From the NCBI RefSeq assembly GCF_018642165.1, contig NZ_JAHHZM010000002.1:496001-560000 (forward strand): 64,000 nucleotides of DNA, read 5' to 3'. Source of the DNA: Echinicola shivajiensis (GTDB lineage Bacteria > Bacteroidota > Bacteroidia > Cytophagales > Cyclobacteriaceae). Every line of letters begins with the position of its first letter. Position 1 is the first letter of the stretch. The notes under the pieces are model-generated. The model had not been told where the DNA came from. It saw only the letters and a program-made list of their open reading frames with translations, and did no database searches. The position numbers and the translations under genes were made by a program. Shown in pieces: positions 1-8,311 of the stretch.

Positions 1-1
1 T

Positions 2-1054
2 TTTTATCCAACCCATTTATGGGAAAATGATCAATGGGATAGCTTGAATAATCCTTATATTTTTGTTCATACTCCTTCTGCCCGTGGCAGTAAAGCCAAT
101 CAAACTGCATTGGAGAATTTCAAAAAGAGTGATTTGAAATATGGTGATGAAGGCTTTTTTGATGCCTATATAGGGGAGGAATATGCTGTGGATAAGATGA
201 CTGAAAAAGCGGAGCAGTTTATTCGTCAGAATAAAGACGAGGAATTCTTTTTGTATTTACCCTATACGATTCCCCACGTTTCACTTCAGGTTCCAAATGA
301 AGCGCTGAAACCTTATCTAGGTAAGTTTGAGGAAGAACCTTATTTGGGACAACAGGGTTATGCACCACATGAGTTTCCTAAGTCAGCTTATGCTGCCATG
401 ATCAGCTATTTGGATCAGGAAGTAGGGAAGATATTTGCTTTATTGGACGAATTGGGACTTGATGAAAATACCATTGTGATTTTTTCAAGTGACAACGGAC
501 CAACCTTTAATGGTGGTGTAGATGCCGAATATTTTGAAAGTACAGCTGGTCTTAGAGGCTTAAAAATGGATGTATATGAAGGAGGGATCAGAATGCCGAT
601 GATCGCTTGGTGGCCTGGAAAGATCAATGCAGGAAGCACTACAGACCATATTTCAGCTCAATACGATGTAATGGCCACTTTGGGTGAGTTAACTGGTTCT
701 GAAGTTCCAACCAATTCGGATGGGATATCATTTTTGCCTACTTTATTGGGAAAAGATTCCGAACAGCAAGCCCATGAGTTTTTGTACTTTGAGTATCCTG
801 AAAAAAGAGGACAGTTGGCAATTAGAATGGGGAAATGGAAAGGTGTAAAAACTGATCTTGCAAAGAACCCGGAAAATCAATGGCAGCTATTCAACCTGGA
901 ACTTGATAGAAATGAAGAAAATGATGTGGCAGCTGCTCATCCGGGAATTTTGAAACAATTGGATGAGATTGTAGCAAAAGAGCATGCTTCTCCTAAATTT
1001 GATAATTGGAAGTTTGTGGACAAAATGCTGGAAATGGCTTCTGTTGAAAATTAA
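2..1054 (+). CDS. Sulfatase, C-terminal part (5' end outside window)
   Basis: This is the C-terminal two-thirds of a type I sulfatase of the alkaline-phosphatase superfamily, which hydrolyses sulfate esters, here probably on a sulfated glycan. The frame is open from base 2, and codons before the first possible start (TTG at 44) still read as sulfatase (FYPTHLWENDQWD), so the gene is cut by the window edge rather than starting at 44. Visible: the FSSDNGP metal-ligand motif, then GLRGLKMDVYEGGIRMPMI, the usual conserved block near the substrate lysine, and a C-terminal subdomain with a 'LFNLELDRNEENDVA' type motif. The formylglycine signature C-x-P/A-S-x-R lies upstream and cannot be checked. 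It is followed after 23 bp by a second sulfatase on the same strand, so the two are probably co-transcribed. The family is clear; the substrate is unknown. Confidence 0.95.
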   Translation, partial: FYPTHLWENDQWDSLNNPYIFVHTPSARGSKANQTALENFKKSDLKYGDEGFFDAYIGEEYAVDKMTEKAEQFIRQNKDEEFFLYLPYTIPHVSLQVPNEALKPYLGKFEEEPYLGQQGYAPHEFPKSAYAAMISYLDQEVGKIFALLDELGLDENTIVIFSSDNGPTFNGGVDAEYFESTAGLRGLKMDVYEGGIRMPMIAWWPGKINAGSTTDHISAQYDVMATLGELTGSEVPTNSDGISFLPTLLGKDSEQQAHEFLYFEYPEKRGQLAIRMGKWKGVKTDLAKNPENQWQLFNLELDRNEENDVAAAHPGILKQLDEIVAKEHASPKFDNWKFVDKMLEMASVEN

Positions 1055-1077
1055 CAGTGATCTAAACAATATCATTA

Positions 1078-2538
1078 ATGCTTAAAACAGCCAGATTATT
1101 ATCCTTTTTGCTTGTGTTGGCCAATGTGGTTCTCGGTGCTTGCACGGAAAAAGTATCAAAGTCCTCTGAGCAAAAAAGACCGAATATCATCCTGATCAAT
1201 GTTGATGATTTGGGATGGAAAGATTTGGGTTTTATGGGGAGTGACTACTATGAAACTCCCAATTTGGATAAATTCAGCCAAGAGGGAATGATCTTTACCA
1301 ACGCTTATGCAGGGGCTTCTAACTGTGCACCTTCTAGGGCCAATATGATCAGTGGTCAGTATGGGCCAAGACATGGGGTCTATACGGTGAGTCCTTCGGA
1401 TAGGGGAAATGCCAAAACCCGCAAATTGATTCCTACCAAAAATATAGATTCGCTTTCAGATTCCTTGTTTACAATAGGAGAGATGTTCCATGCCAATGGT
1501 TATACCACAGGTACTTTTGGAAAGTGGCATGTCAGTGAGGATCCAACCAAAATGGGCTTTGATGTCAATATAGGAGGGAATCATCGCGGGAACCCTGGTA
1601 GAGATGGTTATTTCACCCCTTATAATATAGAGCATATTGTGGATGGCCCTGAAGGGGAATATCTTACAGATAGGCTGACGGATGAAGCTATCAAATTTGT
1701 AAAAGACAATCAGGATGGACCTTTCTTTTTGTATTTAGCTTTCTATACTGTTCATAGTCCTTTGATGGGGAAACCTGAATTGGTTGAAAAGTTCAAAGCC
1801 AAACAAGGTTCTGGTGGCCAGGATAATGCAGTTTATGCAGCGATGGTTTATTCCATGGATGAGAATGTAGGTCGCTTGTTAGAAGTGGTTTCATCCTTGG
1901 GCTTAGAAGAAGAAACCATGGTGATTTTTACCTCAGATAATGGTGGCATTCGAAAGACCTCCAATCAATACCCTCTTAGAGCTGGTAAGGGGTCGTATTA
2001 CGAGGGTGGAATCAGGGTGCCATTGGTCATCAAGTATCCAGGAAAGATTCAAGCGGGACAAAAGGTAGATGAGCCAGTACTTCAAATGGATTTCTTTCCA
2101 ACACTTCAAAATGTAATCCAGGCTGAGAATATAAACCAAGGTTTGGATGGGCAGGATTTAAGCCCATTGCTTTTTGAAAATAAGAATTTGGCTAAGAGAG
2201 ATTTGTTCTGGCATTTTCCTATTTACTTGGAAGCTTATTCTCCTAAGGATGACCAGGCAAAAGACCCTCTTTTCAGGACTCGTCCAGGATCTGTAATTAG
2301 GTCAGGTAAATGGAAATTGCATGAGTATTTTGAAGAGGGGGATTTGGAACTATATAATCTTGAAGAAGATTTGAATGAGCAAAATAACCTAGCAGAAGAG
2401 CATCCTGAAAAAGTCGAAGAACTCTATTCCAAATTAAAAGAATGGAGAGTATCGACCAATGCTCCAGTTCCAACTGAGAAAAATCCTGAATATGACGCTG
2501 ATTTTGAAGCTCAGAAGAAAGCGCAAGTGATGAAATAA
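1078..2538 (+). CDS. Sulfatase, lipoprotein
   Basis: Complete 486-residue type I sulfatase. A lipoprotein signal (hydrophobic residues 7-18, lipobox VLGAC with Cys22) places it on a membrane, probably periplasmic or surface-exposed. The active site is visible: metal ligands Asp43-Asp44 in NVDDLGW, the maturation signature C83-A-P-S-R87 whose cysteine becomes formylglycine, KWH at 149-151, His226 in the TVHSP block and the TSDNGG metal motif at about 285-290. The C-terminal part carries the usual 'ELYNLEEDLNEQNNLA' segment. Activity needs a formylglycine-generating enzyme encoded elsewhere. It lies between another sulfatase and an SGNH hydrolase, all on one strand with gaps of 23 and 9 bp, which suggests stepwise desulfation and deacylation of a marine polysaccharide. 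Substrate class cannot be read from the sequence. Confidence 0.95.
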   Translation: MLKTARLLSFLLVLANVVLGACTEKVSKSSEQKRPNIILINVDDLGWKDLGFMGSDYYETPNLDKFSQEGMIFTNAYAGASNCAPSRANMISGQYGPRHGVYTVSPSDRGNAKTRKLIPTKNIDSLSDSLFTIGEMFHANGYTTGTFGKWHVSEDPTKMGFDVNIGGNHRGNPGRDGYFTPYNIEHIVDGPEGEYLTDRLTDEAIKFVKDNQDGPFFLYLAFYTVHSPLMGKPELVEKFKAKQGSGGQDNAVYAAMVYSMDENVGRLLEVVSSLGLEEETMVIFTSDNGGIRKTSNQYPLRAGKGSYYEGGIRVPLVIKYPGKIQAGQKVDEPVLQMDFFPTLQNVIQAENINQGLDGQDLSPLLFENKNLAKRDLFWHFPIYLEAYSPKDDQAKDPLFRTRPGSVIRSGKWKLHEYFEEGDLELYNLEEDLNEQNNLAEEHPEKVEELYSKLKEWRVSTNAPVPTEKNPEYDADFEAQKKAQVMK

Positions 2539-2547
2539 AAACTGAAT

Positions 2548-3639
2548 ATGATGAAGAATATAATTATCCCAGTACTCCTGTTTTTTGGTTATTTATCAGG
2601 TTTTGCACAGGAAGTTAAATGGTATGATCCGCTGCAGGCTGATGAATTAGTTTTGGAGGGTCAAGGATTTGACAATATTGCTTATAATAGATTACCTGAT
2701 GATGCTGAGGAAAAGGTCAGGAAGCCTGTTTGGGGACTGTCTCGACATGCCGCAGGTTTATTGTTGAGATTTCAATCTGATGCAACCGAAATTAAGGTCA
2801 AATATAAACCAGGTGGTAATCTACAAATGCCCCATATGCCTGCTACAGGAGTAAGTGGCCTTGACCTTTATACCAAGGATGATACTGGCAAATGGATTTG
2901 GGTGCGTGGAAAATATAGCTTTGGACAGGAAGTAAGTTATCAGTTTATTACTCCGGGCAGTGTAAATGAAGGAAGGGAATACCAGCTGTATCTTCCTTTG
3001 TATAATCATGTTGATAGTTTAATGATCGGAGTAGGAGCAAATGACCTTTTTAGTTTCATAGCAAAGCGGTCAGAAAAACCTGTCGTGGTTTATGGAACTT
3101 CCATAGCACAAGGAGCTTGTGCCTCTCGTCCAGGAATGGCGTGGACAAATATCGTTGGAAGGGAGTTGGATACCCCCATGATTAATTTGGCCTTTTCAGG
3201 AAATGGTAGGCTTGAGCCGGAATTGATTGATTATATTAAAACCATTGATGCAAAGGTTTTTGTATTGGACTGTTTGCCAAATTTGGGGCCAGGAGGAGGA
3301 TTTACAGAAGAGGTTGTTAAGGCCAAGATTGTTAATTCGGTAAAATCTTTAAAAGAACAACATCCGAATACCCCCATCTTGCTGGTTGAGCATGCTGGTT
3401 ATTCAGATGGCTTGATTGATCCAGAAAGAAAACAGACTTATATTAGTCTCAATAATTGGACAGAGGATGTTTTTTATAAGCTAAAGACCCAAGGTTTTGA
3501 GAATTTGCATTTGATGACTTATGAAGAAATAGGGATGGGGAATGATGATTTTGTTGATGGAACGCATCCCACTGACCTAGGCATGCAGCGTTACGCTGAA
3601 GCTTATTTGAAAAAGCTACGTCATATTTTGAGTGAGTAA
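2548..3639 (+). CDS. SGNH/GDSL-type esterase with N-terminal GxDLY domain
   Basis: Secreted hydrolase of 363 residues with a signal peptide ending at FAQ (about residue 21). Residues 25-170 resemble the GxDLY beta-sandwich domain (GLDLYTKD at about 104) that precedes SGNH_hydro_3 catalytic domains. The catalytic half shows block I YGTSIAQGA (nucleophile Ser185), block II SGNG (Gly218, Asn219), a diverged block III (DCLPNLG) and block V DGTHP (Asp337, His340). Such enzymes remove acyl groups from carbohydrates. Position 9 bp after the sulfatase stop supports a shared transcript and a glycan-deacylation role, which is inference. The start could be either of the two adjacent ATG codons at 2548 and 2551. 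Confidence 0.9.
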   Translation: MMKNIIIPVLLFFGYLSGFAQEVKWYDPLQADELVLEGQGFDNIAYNRLPDDAEEKVRKPVWGLSRHAAGLLLRFQSDATEIKVKYKPGGNLQMPHMPATGVSGLDLYTKDDTGKWIWVRGKYSFGQEVSYQFITPGSVNEGREYQLYLPLYNHVDSLMIGVGANDLFSFIAKRSEKPVVVYGTSIAQGACASRPGMAWTNIVGRELDTPMINLAFSGNGRLEPELIDYIKTIDAKVFVLDCLPNLGPGGGFTEEVVKAKIVNSVKSLKEQHPNTPILLVEHAGYSDGLIDPERKQTYISLNNWTEDVFYKLKTQGFENLHLMTYEEIGMGNDDFVDGTHPTDLGMQRYAEAYLKKLRHILSE

Positions 3640-3663
3640 AACTTAAGAGAAAAAATTATAGGA

Positions 3664-3694
3664 GAAGGTATTTGAAATCTATTCAAATACCTTC
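3664..3694. terminator. Bidirectional terminator between convergent genes
   Basis: A perfect 13-bp inverted repeat (GAAGGTATTTGAA, 5-nt loop, complement) lies between two convergent genes. On the minus strand the stem is followed by an A/T stretch containing a run of six T; on the plus strand by TTTGCTT. It probably ends both transcripts. Confidence 0.75.
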
Positions 3695-3710
3695 TTTGCT
3701 TACATTGGAT

Positions 3711-4775
3711 TTAATCCATTACAAAGTTTATAATTTCGCTCTGGAATTTTTCTGACTCATTGATATAGGGTTCATGGCTGGAATTTAAAAAGAGAACAAA
3801 TTTCTTCTGTTCAGCTGGAGTACCTAAATTTTCAAAGACATCCATTCCTTCTTCGGGTGCAATAAGGTCATCGTATCTTCCCCAAATAAACAATGTGGGT
3901 AAACTGAGTTTTTCTACATTAGCAATGAGGTTGGTTCCTTCTGCATCCTCATTTAGTCGATCGTTGACAATAGCTAAGTTTTGGGACAAGTATGCAGGGA
4001 AAGGATTGTAGGATGAGGCAAAGCCGATTCCCAAATAATCACCAAAAGATAAATCGGCCAGTTCTTCAGGAATGATGATTCCACCAGGAAAGCCAATAAA
4101 ATCCCTCCAGGCATTTTTGTCTTCCCTAGATTCGATTCTAGGAGTTTCTGAAGCCCAAGCCAAAGCTTCCGTCCAATGTGCAATGTGATTACCTTTGGCA
4201 ATTTCTTCATTGGCGATATTTATGAGAAAGCTTCTCCTGTATTGCCAACTTAGATCATAATCAAAGTTATAGGCACCATCCACTGAAATCCACCCACTAA
4301 TTTTGTTTTGGGAATCAGCTGTCAACAAGTAATTAACACCAATGAAACTACCGAAACTATGTCCCATAAGGTAAATTTCAGTGTTTTCATATTTTGCTTT
4401 TAGGACTGTAACAATGGCATCAAGATCCTTCACAAACTGCTCGATGTTAAGGCTGCTCTCATCAAATTTGCCTTGGGCATTACCACAGCCCCTTTGATCA
4501 TAATAAACCATGGCAAGGTCTTTTTCAAGGGATTCTGACCAATCAAACATATCTGCTTTGGCTACATCCAAACTGGTCAAGCCTGGGCCTCCATTTAAGT
4601 ATATCACTAATTTCTTCGAGGCAGTATTGCCTTTTACCCATACAGGGAGTACTGACTCATCTACTTTTACATGGAAAAATGTGTCCGCTTTAGTAACCGA
4701 ATCAAAAGACTCACTGCAAGCCGTCAATAGGACTGAAAAAGCAAACATTACCAGGGATTTATATTGATTTTTCAT
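3711..4775 (-). CDS. Alpha/beta hydrolase lipoprotein, S33 prolyl-aminopeptidase-like
   Basis: A 354-residue lipoprotein (lipobox LLTAC, Cys20) with the features of peptidase family S33 / proline iminopeptidase relatives: oxyanion motif NGGPG (61-65), DQRGCG (93-98), nucleophile elbow GHSFGS with Ser140, and a late His in SSHEPY. Asp in GRYDDLI is the likely acid. The family cleaves N-terminal proline or acts as a general esterase, and the exact substrate cannot be told. The lipid anchor suggests a periplasmic or surface role. The gene starts 6 bp after the stop of 4782-5363 in transcription order, so both probably lie on one transcript. Confidence 0.85.
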   Translation of the reverse strand: MKNQYKSLVMFAFSVLLTACSESFDSVTKADTFFHVKVDESVLPVWVKGNTASKKLVIYLNGGPGLTSLDVAKADMFDWSESLEKDLAMVYYDQRGCGNAQGKFDESSLNIEQFVKDLDAIVTVLKAKYENTEIYLMGHSFGSFIGVNYLLTADSQNKISGWISVDGAYNFDYDLSWQYRRSFLINIANEEIAKGNHIAHWTEALAWASETPRIESREDKNAWRDFIGFPGGIIIPEELADLSFGDYLGIGFASSYNPFPAYLSQNLAIVNDRLNEDAEGTNLIANVEKLSLPTLFIWGRYDDLIAPEEGMDVFENLGTPAEQKKFVLFLNSSHEPYINESEKFQSEIINFVMD

Positions 4776-4781
4776 AACAGT

Positions 4782-5363
4782 TTATCTGAGCTTATATTTT
4801 AGTCCAAGTTCTAGAAAGAAATATCCAGTATTATTGGGGAAATTGGGCAGGGCAAGCAGGAATTGTGGCTTAATAAAATATTCTAAAGGAATTTCACTTT
4901 TGGCACTCAGATCCTTACCGAAGGAAATGAAATAGCTTGATGCAAAATACCCCATTCCGGCTTTAGCTTTTTTTACTTCTCCATTAGGGGTTGGTTCATA
5001 AACATTAGGGACAAAGGTTTTTAGACCACCCAGTCCAAAACCCAAGGCAAGTTGATTGCCTTTTTGGTTTTGCCGGGAGTATTGTATTTCAGGCAGAATA
5101 AGTAAGCCGCTTTGGTATCTTCTATGATAATAGTAGGCAATATTTGGACTTATAATCCAGGATTTTGTAATGGACTTGGTCAGGCTGTTATTTTTAGAAT
5201 GGTCTTTTTCCCAAGTTTTAATAGAATAGTCAAGGCCTATTTTAATACCTGGATGAGTAATCATGTCACCAAAGTAAGAAAAGGTAATGGCCTCAGGTTT
5301 GGTGATTTGGGCCTGGGCAATCAGAGGCAGACAAAGCATGAGCCCCAGTAGTTTTAATTTCAT
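4782..5363 (-). CDS. Hypothetical exported protein, small outer-membrane barrel-like
   Basis: A 193-residue protein with a cleavable signal peptide (MKLKLLGLMLCLPLIAQAQ). The remainder has alternating hydrophobic/polar strands rich in Tyr, Phe and Gly and ends in LGLKYKLR, a pattern common in small Bacteroidota outer-membrane barrels or transport-related proteins. I do not recognise a family. It is 6 bp upstream of the S33 lipoprotein gene and likely co-transcribed with it. Confidence 0.7.
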   Translation of the reverse strand: MKLKLLGLMLCLPLIAQAQITKPEAITFSYFGDMITHPGIKIGLDYSIKTWEKDHSKNNSLTKSITKSWIISPNIAYYYHRRYQSGLLILPEIQYSRQNQKGNQLALGFGLGGLKTFVPNVYEPTPNGEVKKAKAGMGYFASSYFISFGKDLSAKSEIPLEYFIKPQFLLALPNFPNNTGYFFLELGLKYKLR

Positions 5364-5427
5364 GTTTTTATTTCAAAGAAACAGTTTTGCCAAGTTTAAT
5401 AATTGTAAATTTTAGACAGGCAGAGAA

Positions 5428-6243
5428 TTAATTTAATAAGGGGGTTTGAATTCCTTTGTCCAGTTGGGAATACTGAGAAGGAGAAAGTCCCGTGCAGGAT
5501 TTTATTTCTTTTATGAAATGTGATTGGTCGTAAAAATCATATTCATGGGATATTTGGGTAAGTTGCTTAGATCCCCGTTTTCCAATGTCTTTGAGACTGT
5601 TGGTGAGCCTTATGGTCCTAGCATACTTTTTGGGCGTCATCCCCAGTTTAGTTAAGAATTTACGTTCGATAGATTTTACGGATATTTGAAAGGTTTTTGA
5701 TAAATCAGCTACGTTTATCCTACCCTTAGAATGGTGAATTAGCTGAACGATGTGATCAAATGTTGGATCAGGATTCAATTCAATTTTCTGAAGAGACTTT
5801 AGAAAAAACTGCTCAATCAATTGTACTCTTTTATGGAAATTCAAAGCCTCAAAGAGCTGGTCTTCCAAAATGACTATTTCTTTTCCAAAACAAATTTCAG
5901 GACTAAGAAAAGTATCTATGGTTTCTTTCAGGTCCAATTTGGAAAAAGGATACAAGCCATTTGGTTTAAACCGAACACCGATTAACGGACTCCTTTCGAC
6001 AATTACCTTTTGGTATTTGGATTTGAGGCCGGTTAAGTGGCTTTTCATTTTACCGTTATCCTTTAAAAAAGGAGAGGACCTTATTATAAATGAATCTGTA
6101 AAGATCAGCTCAATGGAATTGTCTGGTACAATATGGTGAGGTAATGATGAAGGATTGATATCAGAGAAATTTTCTGTCCATATACATTCAATGTATTGGT
6201 TTAATGGATGAATGGGCTTTATTTCTTGATAATTCCAGTTCAC
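5428..6243 (-). CDS. AraC-family transcriptional regulator (DUF6597 N-terminus)
   Basis: A 271-residue regulator. The N-terminal about 120 residues (PLNQYIECIWTENF..., HHIVPDNSIELIF) match the pattern of the DUF6597 sensory domain. The C-terminal about 100 residues carry two helix-turn-helix units: VADLSKTFQISVKSIERKF with LGMTPKKYARTIRL, then YDFYDQSHFIKEIKSCTGLSPSQY. It binds DNA and probably responds to a small ligand. The adjacent same-strand SnoaL-like gene ends 20 bp upstream, so it may be co-transcribed. Targets are unknown. Confidence 0.9.
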   Translation of the reverse strand: MNWNYQEIKPIHPLNQYIECIWTENFSDINPSSLPHHIVPDNSIELIFTDSFIIRSSPFLKDNGKMKSHLTGLKSKYQKVIVERSPLIGVRFKPNGLYPFSKLDLKETIDTFLSPEICFGKEIVILEDQLFEALNFHKRVQLIEQFFLKSLQKIELNPDPTFDHIVQLIHHSKGRINVADLSKTFQISVKSIERKFLTKLGMTPKKYARTIRLTNSLKDIGKRGSKQLTQISHEYDFYDQSHFIKEIKSCTGLSPSQYSQLDKGIQTPLLN

Positions 6244-6263
6244 AGGATAGGTAGTTTAAAATA

Positions 6264-6623
6264 CTATAGGTTCTCTAATTTTCTGTCTTCCCTGATTTCT
6301 CCGGGAATATTATAATATGCCTTGATTTTATGGATCAGCCCATCTTTTAAATAATGCCATTCCGTTACTTCCAAGCGAAAATTGTCCTGAATAGCCGTAT
6401 ATTGTATACACGACTTATTTTTATCGTAAATACTGTCGTGTATTTCAAATCGATGACCAAGAAATTTATCTTTATTGATTTCTATTAAGCTCATATAGGC
6501 TTGTTTTCCTTCAATGATACCATATGGGCTAATATGGGTGAAATCCTCTGTTATTGGTAGCTCCATGAAGTTTCCGGATTCCCAGAGTTCAAACCATTTC
6601 ATCGAAAGTATTCTGGCTTCCAT
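6264..6623 (-). CDS. SnoaL/NTF2-like small protein
   Basis: A 119-residue cytoplasmic protein with the order typical of SnoaL-like/NTF2 folds: an N-terminal helix (MKWFELWESGNFMEL), 'ITEDFTHISPYGIIEGKQAYMSLI', then beta strands ending in 'WHYLKDGLIHKIKAYYN'. These folds bind small hydrophobic ligands or act as isomerases and hydrolases; no function can be assigned. It is followed by the AraC regulator on the same strand. Confidence 0.75.
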   Translation of the reverse strand: MEARILSMKWFELWESGNFMELPITEDFTHISPYGIIEGKQAYMSLIEINKDKFLGHRFEIHDSIYDKNKSCIQYTAIQDNFRLEVTEWHYLKDGLIHKIKAYYNIPGEIREDRKLENL

Positions 6624-6674
6624 TTAATCTTTTTGCTTTTAATTTGGTAAGTTAATAATGTTTTATGATTATCT

Positions 6675-6824
6675 GTTTTCACACCAGTAGCTTTATTTCT
6701 CACGGATTTCCACGGATCTACTTGGCGGAAGACAGGTTTAATTAATTATTTCTGTGAAATATGTATCATTTTTGAGAGAATGTTTTGAAGGGTAATACTT
6801 ACTGGTGGATTAGCGGATATACAG
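6675..6824. repeat. Dispersed intergenic repeat, copy A
   Basis: About 150 bp that recurs at 28519-28653. The shared core includes TAGCTTTATTTCTCAC, GGCGGAAGACAGG followed by TTTAATTAATTATTTCTGTG, and a 3' end GCGGATATACAG. The copies differ by substitutions and a short insertion, so they are diverged, not recent. The 3' end alone recurs near 37258. It lies between the SnoaL-like gene and the TolC-type gene. No coding potential is evident. Confidence 0.8.
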
Positions 6825-6912
6825 ATAATGTTTTAAAAACATCAAAATTTGCCAGTTATTGATAATAAGAATTTTTAAGATTTTTGGCAAAAGTTCAAAA
6901 GAAGATTAAATC

Positions 6913-8307
6913 CTACATAGATCCACCTAAGGCAAGATATAGATTGACCCTTTGGATGATTTTTTCTGTTTGCACGCGAAGCAAAGTGATTTGGGAAGTA
7001 TATAAGTCCATCTGTTGTAAAGTGAGATCCCTAAGGTCTGACTTACCTACTTTGTAGGAAATTTCTTGAAGTTCATAGGCTTTTTGGTTCTGCTGGACTT
7101 CCTCTTTTAGTATTTTTTCTCTTTGATCCACTATCTGTACCGCTTCAAGTGCGGTTTCTACGTCATTTATGGCAGCCAATACCGTCTGGGCATACTCATA
7201 AACCGCCTGTTCTTGTTCATAGGTTTTGACTTCAAGGTTTTCCTTGAGAAGACCACCTTGGTAGATCGGGGCCACCAAGGCCCCCCCTAAACTCCTGATT
7301 GGATTGGAAAATTGAGGGACCAAGGAAAAGATATTGCTGTGCACAGCCCCAAAAGTTCCTGTCAGGCTGATTTGAGGAAGTCTAGCTGCTTTGGCTGACC
7401 TTACGCGATGAAAACTTGCATTGAATCGGTGCTGGGCTGCCAAGACATCAGGTCTCCTTTCCAATATCTGAAGAGGAATGCCTGCAGGTATGATACTGTT
7501 GATTTCCATCAAATCACCCTCTACGCTTATAAGGCTGGAAGGGTATCTGCCCAATAGCAGTTCTAGCGCTCTGACTTGGTTACTATAAGCCAGTTCCAGC
7601 AAGCTAAAACCGTCTTTGATATTATTCAGACTCGCTTTGGCTATCGCAAGGTCCTTTTCATTGCCTATCCCTACCTGAAAACGCTTGTCAGCTATTTCAA
7701 CCAATTGTTCGGACAGGTCAAGCATTTCCAAAGCCAGTTCTTTTTCCATATAGATTTCAATGGCCAGGTAATAGTTTCTGACTACAGCTGCCGCAATGGA
7801 AAGTCTGGCAAAGCTCAGGTCCATGGCAGCAGCTTCATATTCTTGAATTTGGGCATGTTTGACATTTCGGAGCCTGCCCCAAATATCAAATTCCCATGCG
7901 GCTGAAAAAATAGCTCCATTTAGTCCACCACCGAAGTCACCACCTAACTTACTGTTTTCCCTCCCCAAGATATTGAGAGCAGGGCTGAGCGCACTTTTGG
8001 CCATCTTTACATACCCCTCAGCTTGCGAAAGACGGGCTTCTCCCACGTTTAAATCCAAATTGTATTCCAATGCCTCATGAACAAGTGTGTCCAGTATGGG
8101 GTCTGAAAATTCCATTAACCAATTCTCGTTAAACATAGTAGAATCAGATTGCGATTCTTGCGCTTGTTGCCAGGTAGATGGGAGGATAAAATTGGCAAAA
8201 GCTTGTTCTTGAAGCTCTTCAGGGCTTGGCGGATCCTTTACCTTACATGAAAAGGGGCAAACAGCCATGAATATAAAAATAATACTGATTGGGGAAAGAT
8301 TCTTCAT
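6913..8307 (-). CDS. TolC/NodT-family outer-membrane efflux lipoprotein
   Basis: A 464-residue outer-membrane channel protein of RND/HlyD-type efflux systems. The signal peptide ends in a lipobox-like FSC (Cys21), then two OEP repeats. Diagnostic stretches are AAWEFDIWGRLRN in the first repeat, IPLQILERRPDVLAAQHRF in the middle and APIYQGGLLKENLEV in the second repeat, as in NodT-type lipoproteins. It is the last gene of a three-gene operon after a DUF3302 protein and an HlyD-family fusion protein, with only 4 bp between the HlyD stop and this start. It should form the exit duct of that export system. Substrates are unknown. Confidence 0.93.
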   Translation of the reverse strand: MKNLSPISIIFIFMAVCPFSCKVKDPPSPEELQEQAFANFILPSTWQQAQESQSDSTMFNENWLMEFSDPILDTLVHEALEYNLDLNVGEARLSQAEGYVKMAKSALSPALNILGRENSKLGGDFGGGLNGAIFSAAWEFDIWGRLRNVKHAQIQEYEAAAMDLSFARLSIAAAVVRNYYLAIEIYMEKELALEMLDLSEQLVEIADKRFQVGIGNEKDLAIAKASLNNIKDGFSLLELAYSNQVRALELLLGRYPSSLISVEGDLMEINSIIPAGIPLQILERRPDVLAAQHRFNASFHRVRSAKAARLPQISLTGTFGAVHSNIFSLVPQFSNPIRSLGGALVAPIYQGGLLKENLEVKTYEQEQAVYEYAQTVLAAINDVETALEAVQIVDQREKILKEEVQQNQKAYELQEISYKVGKSDLRDLTLQQMDLYTSQITLLRVQTEKIIQRVNLYLALGGSM

Positions 8308-8311
8308 TAGA

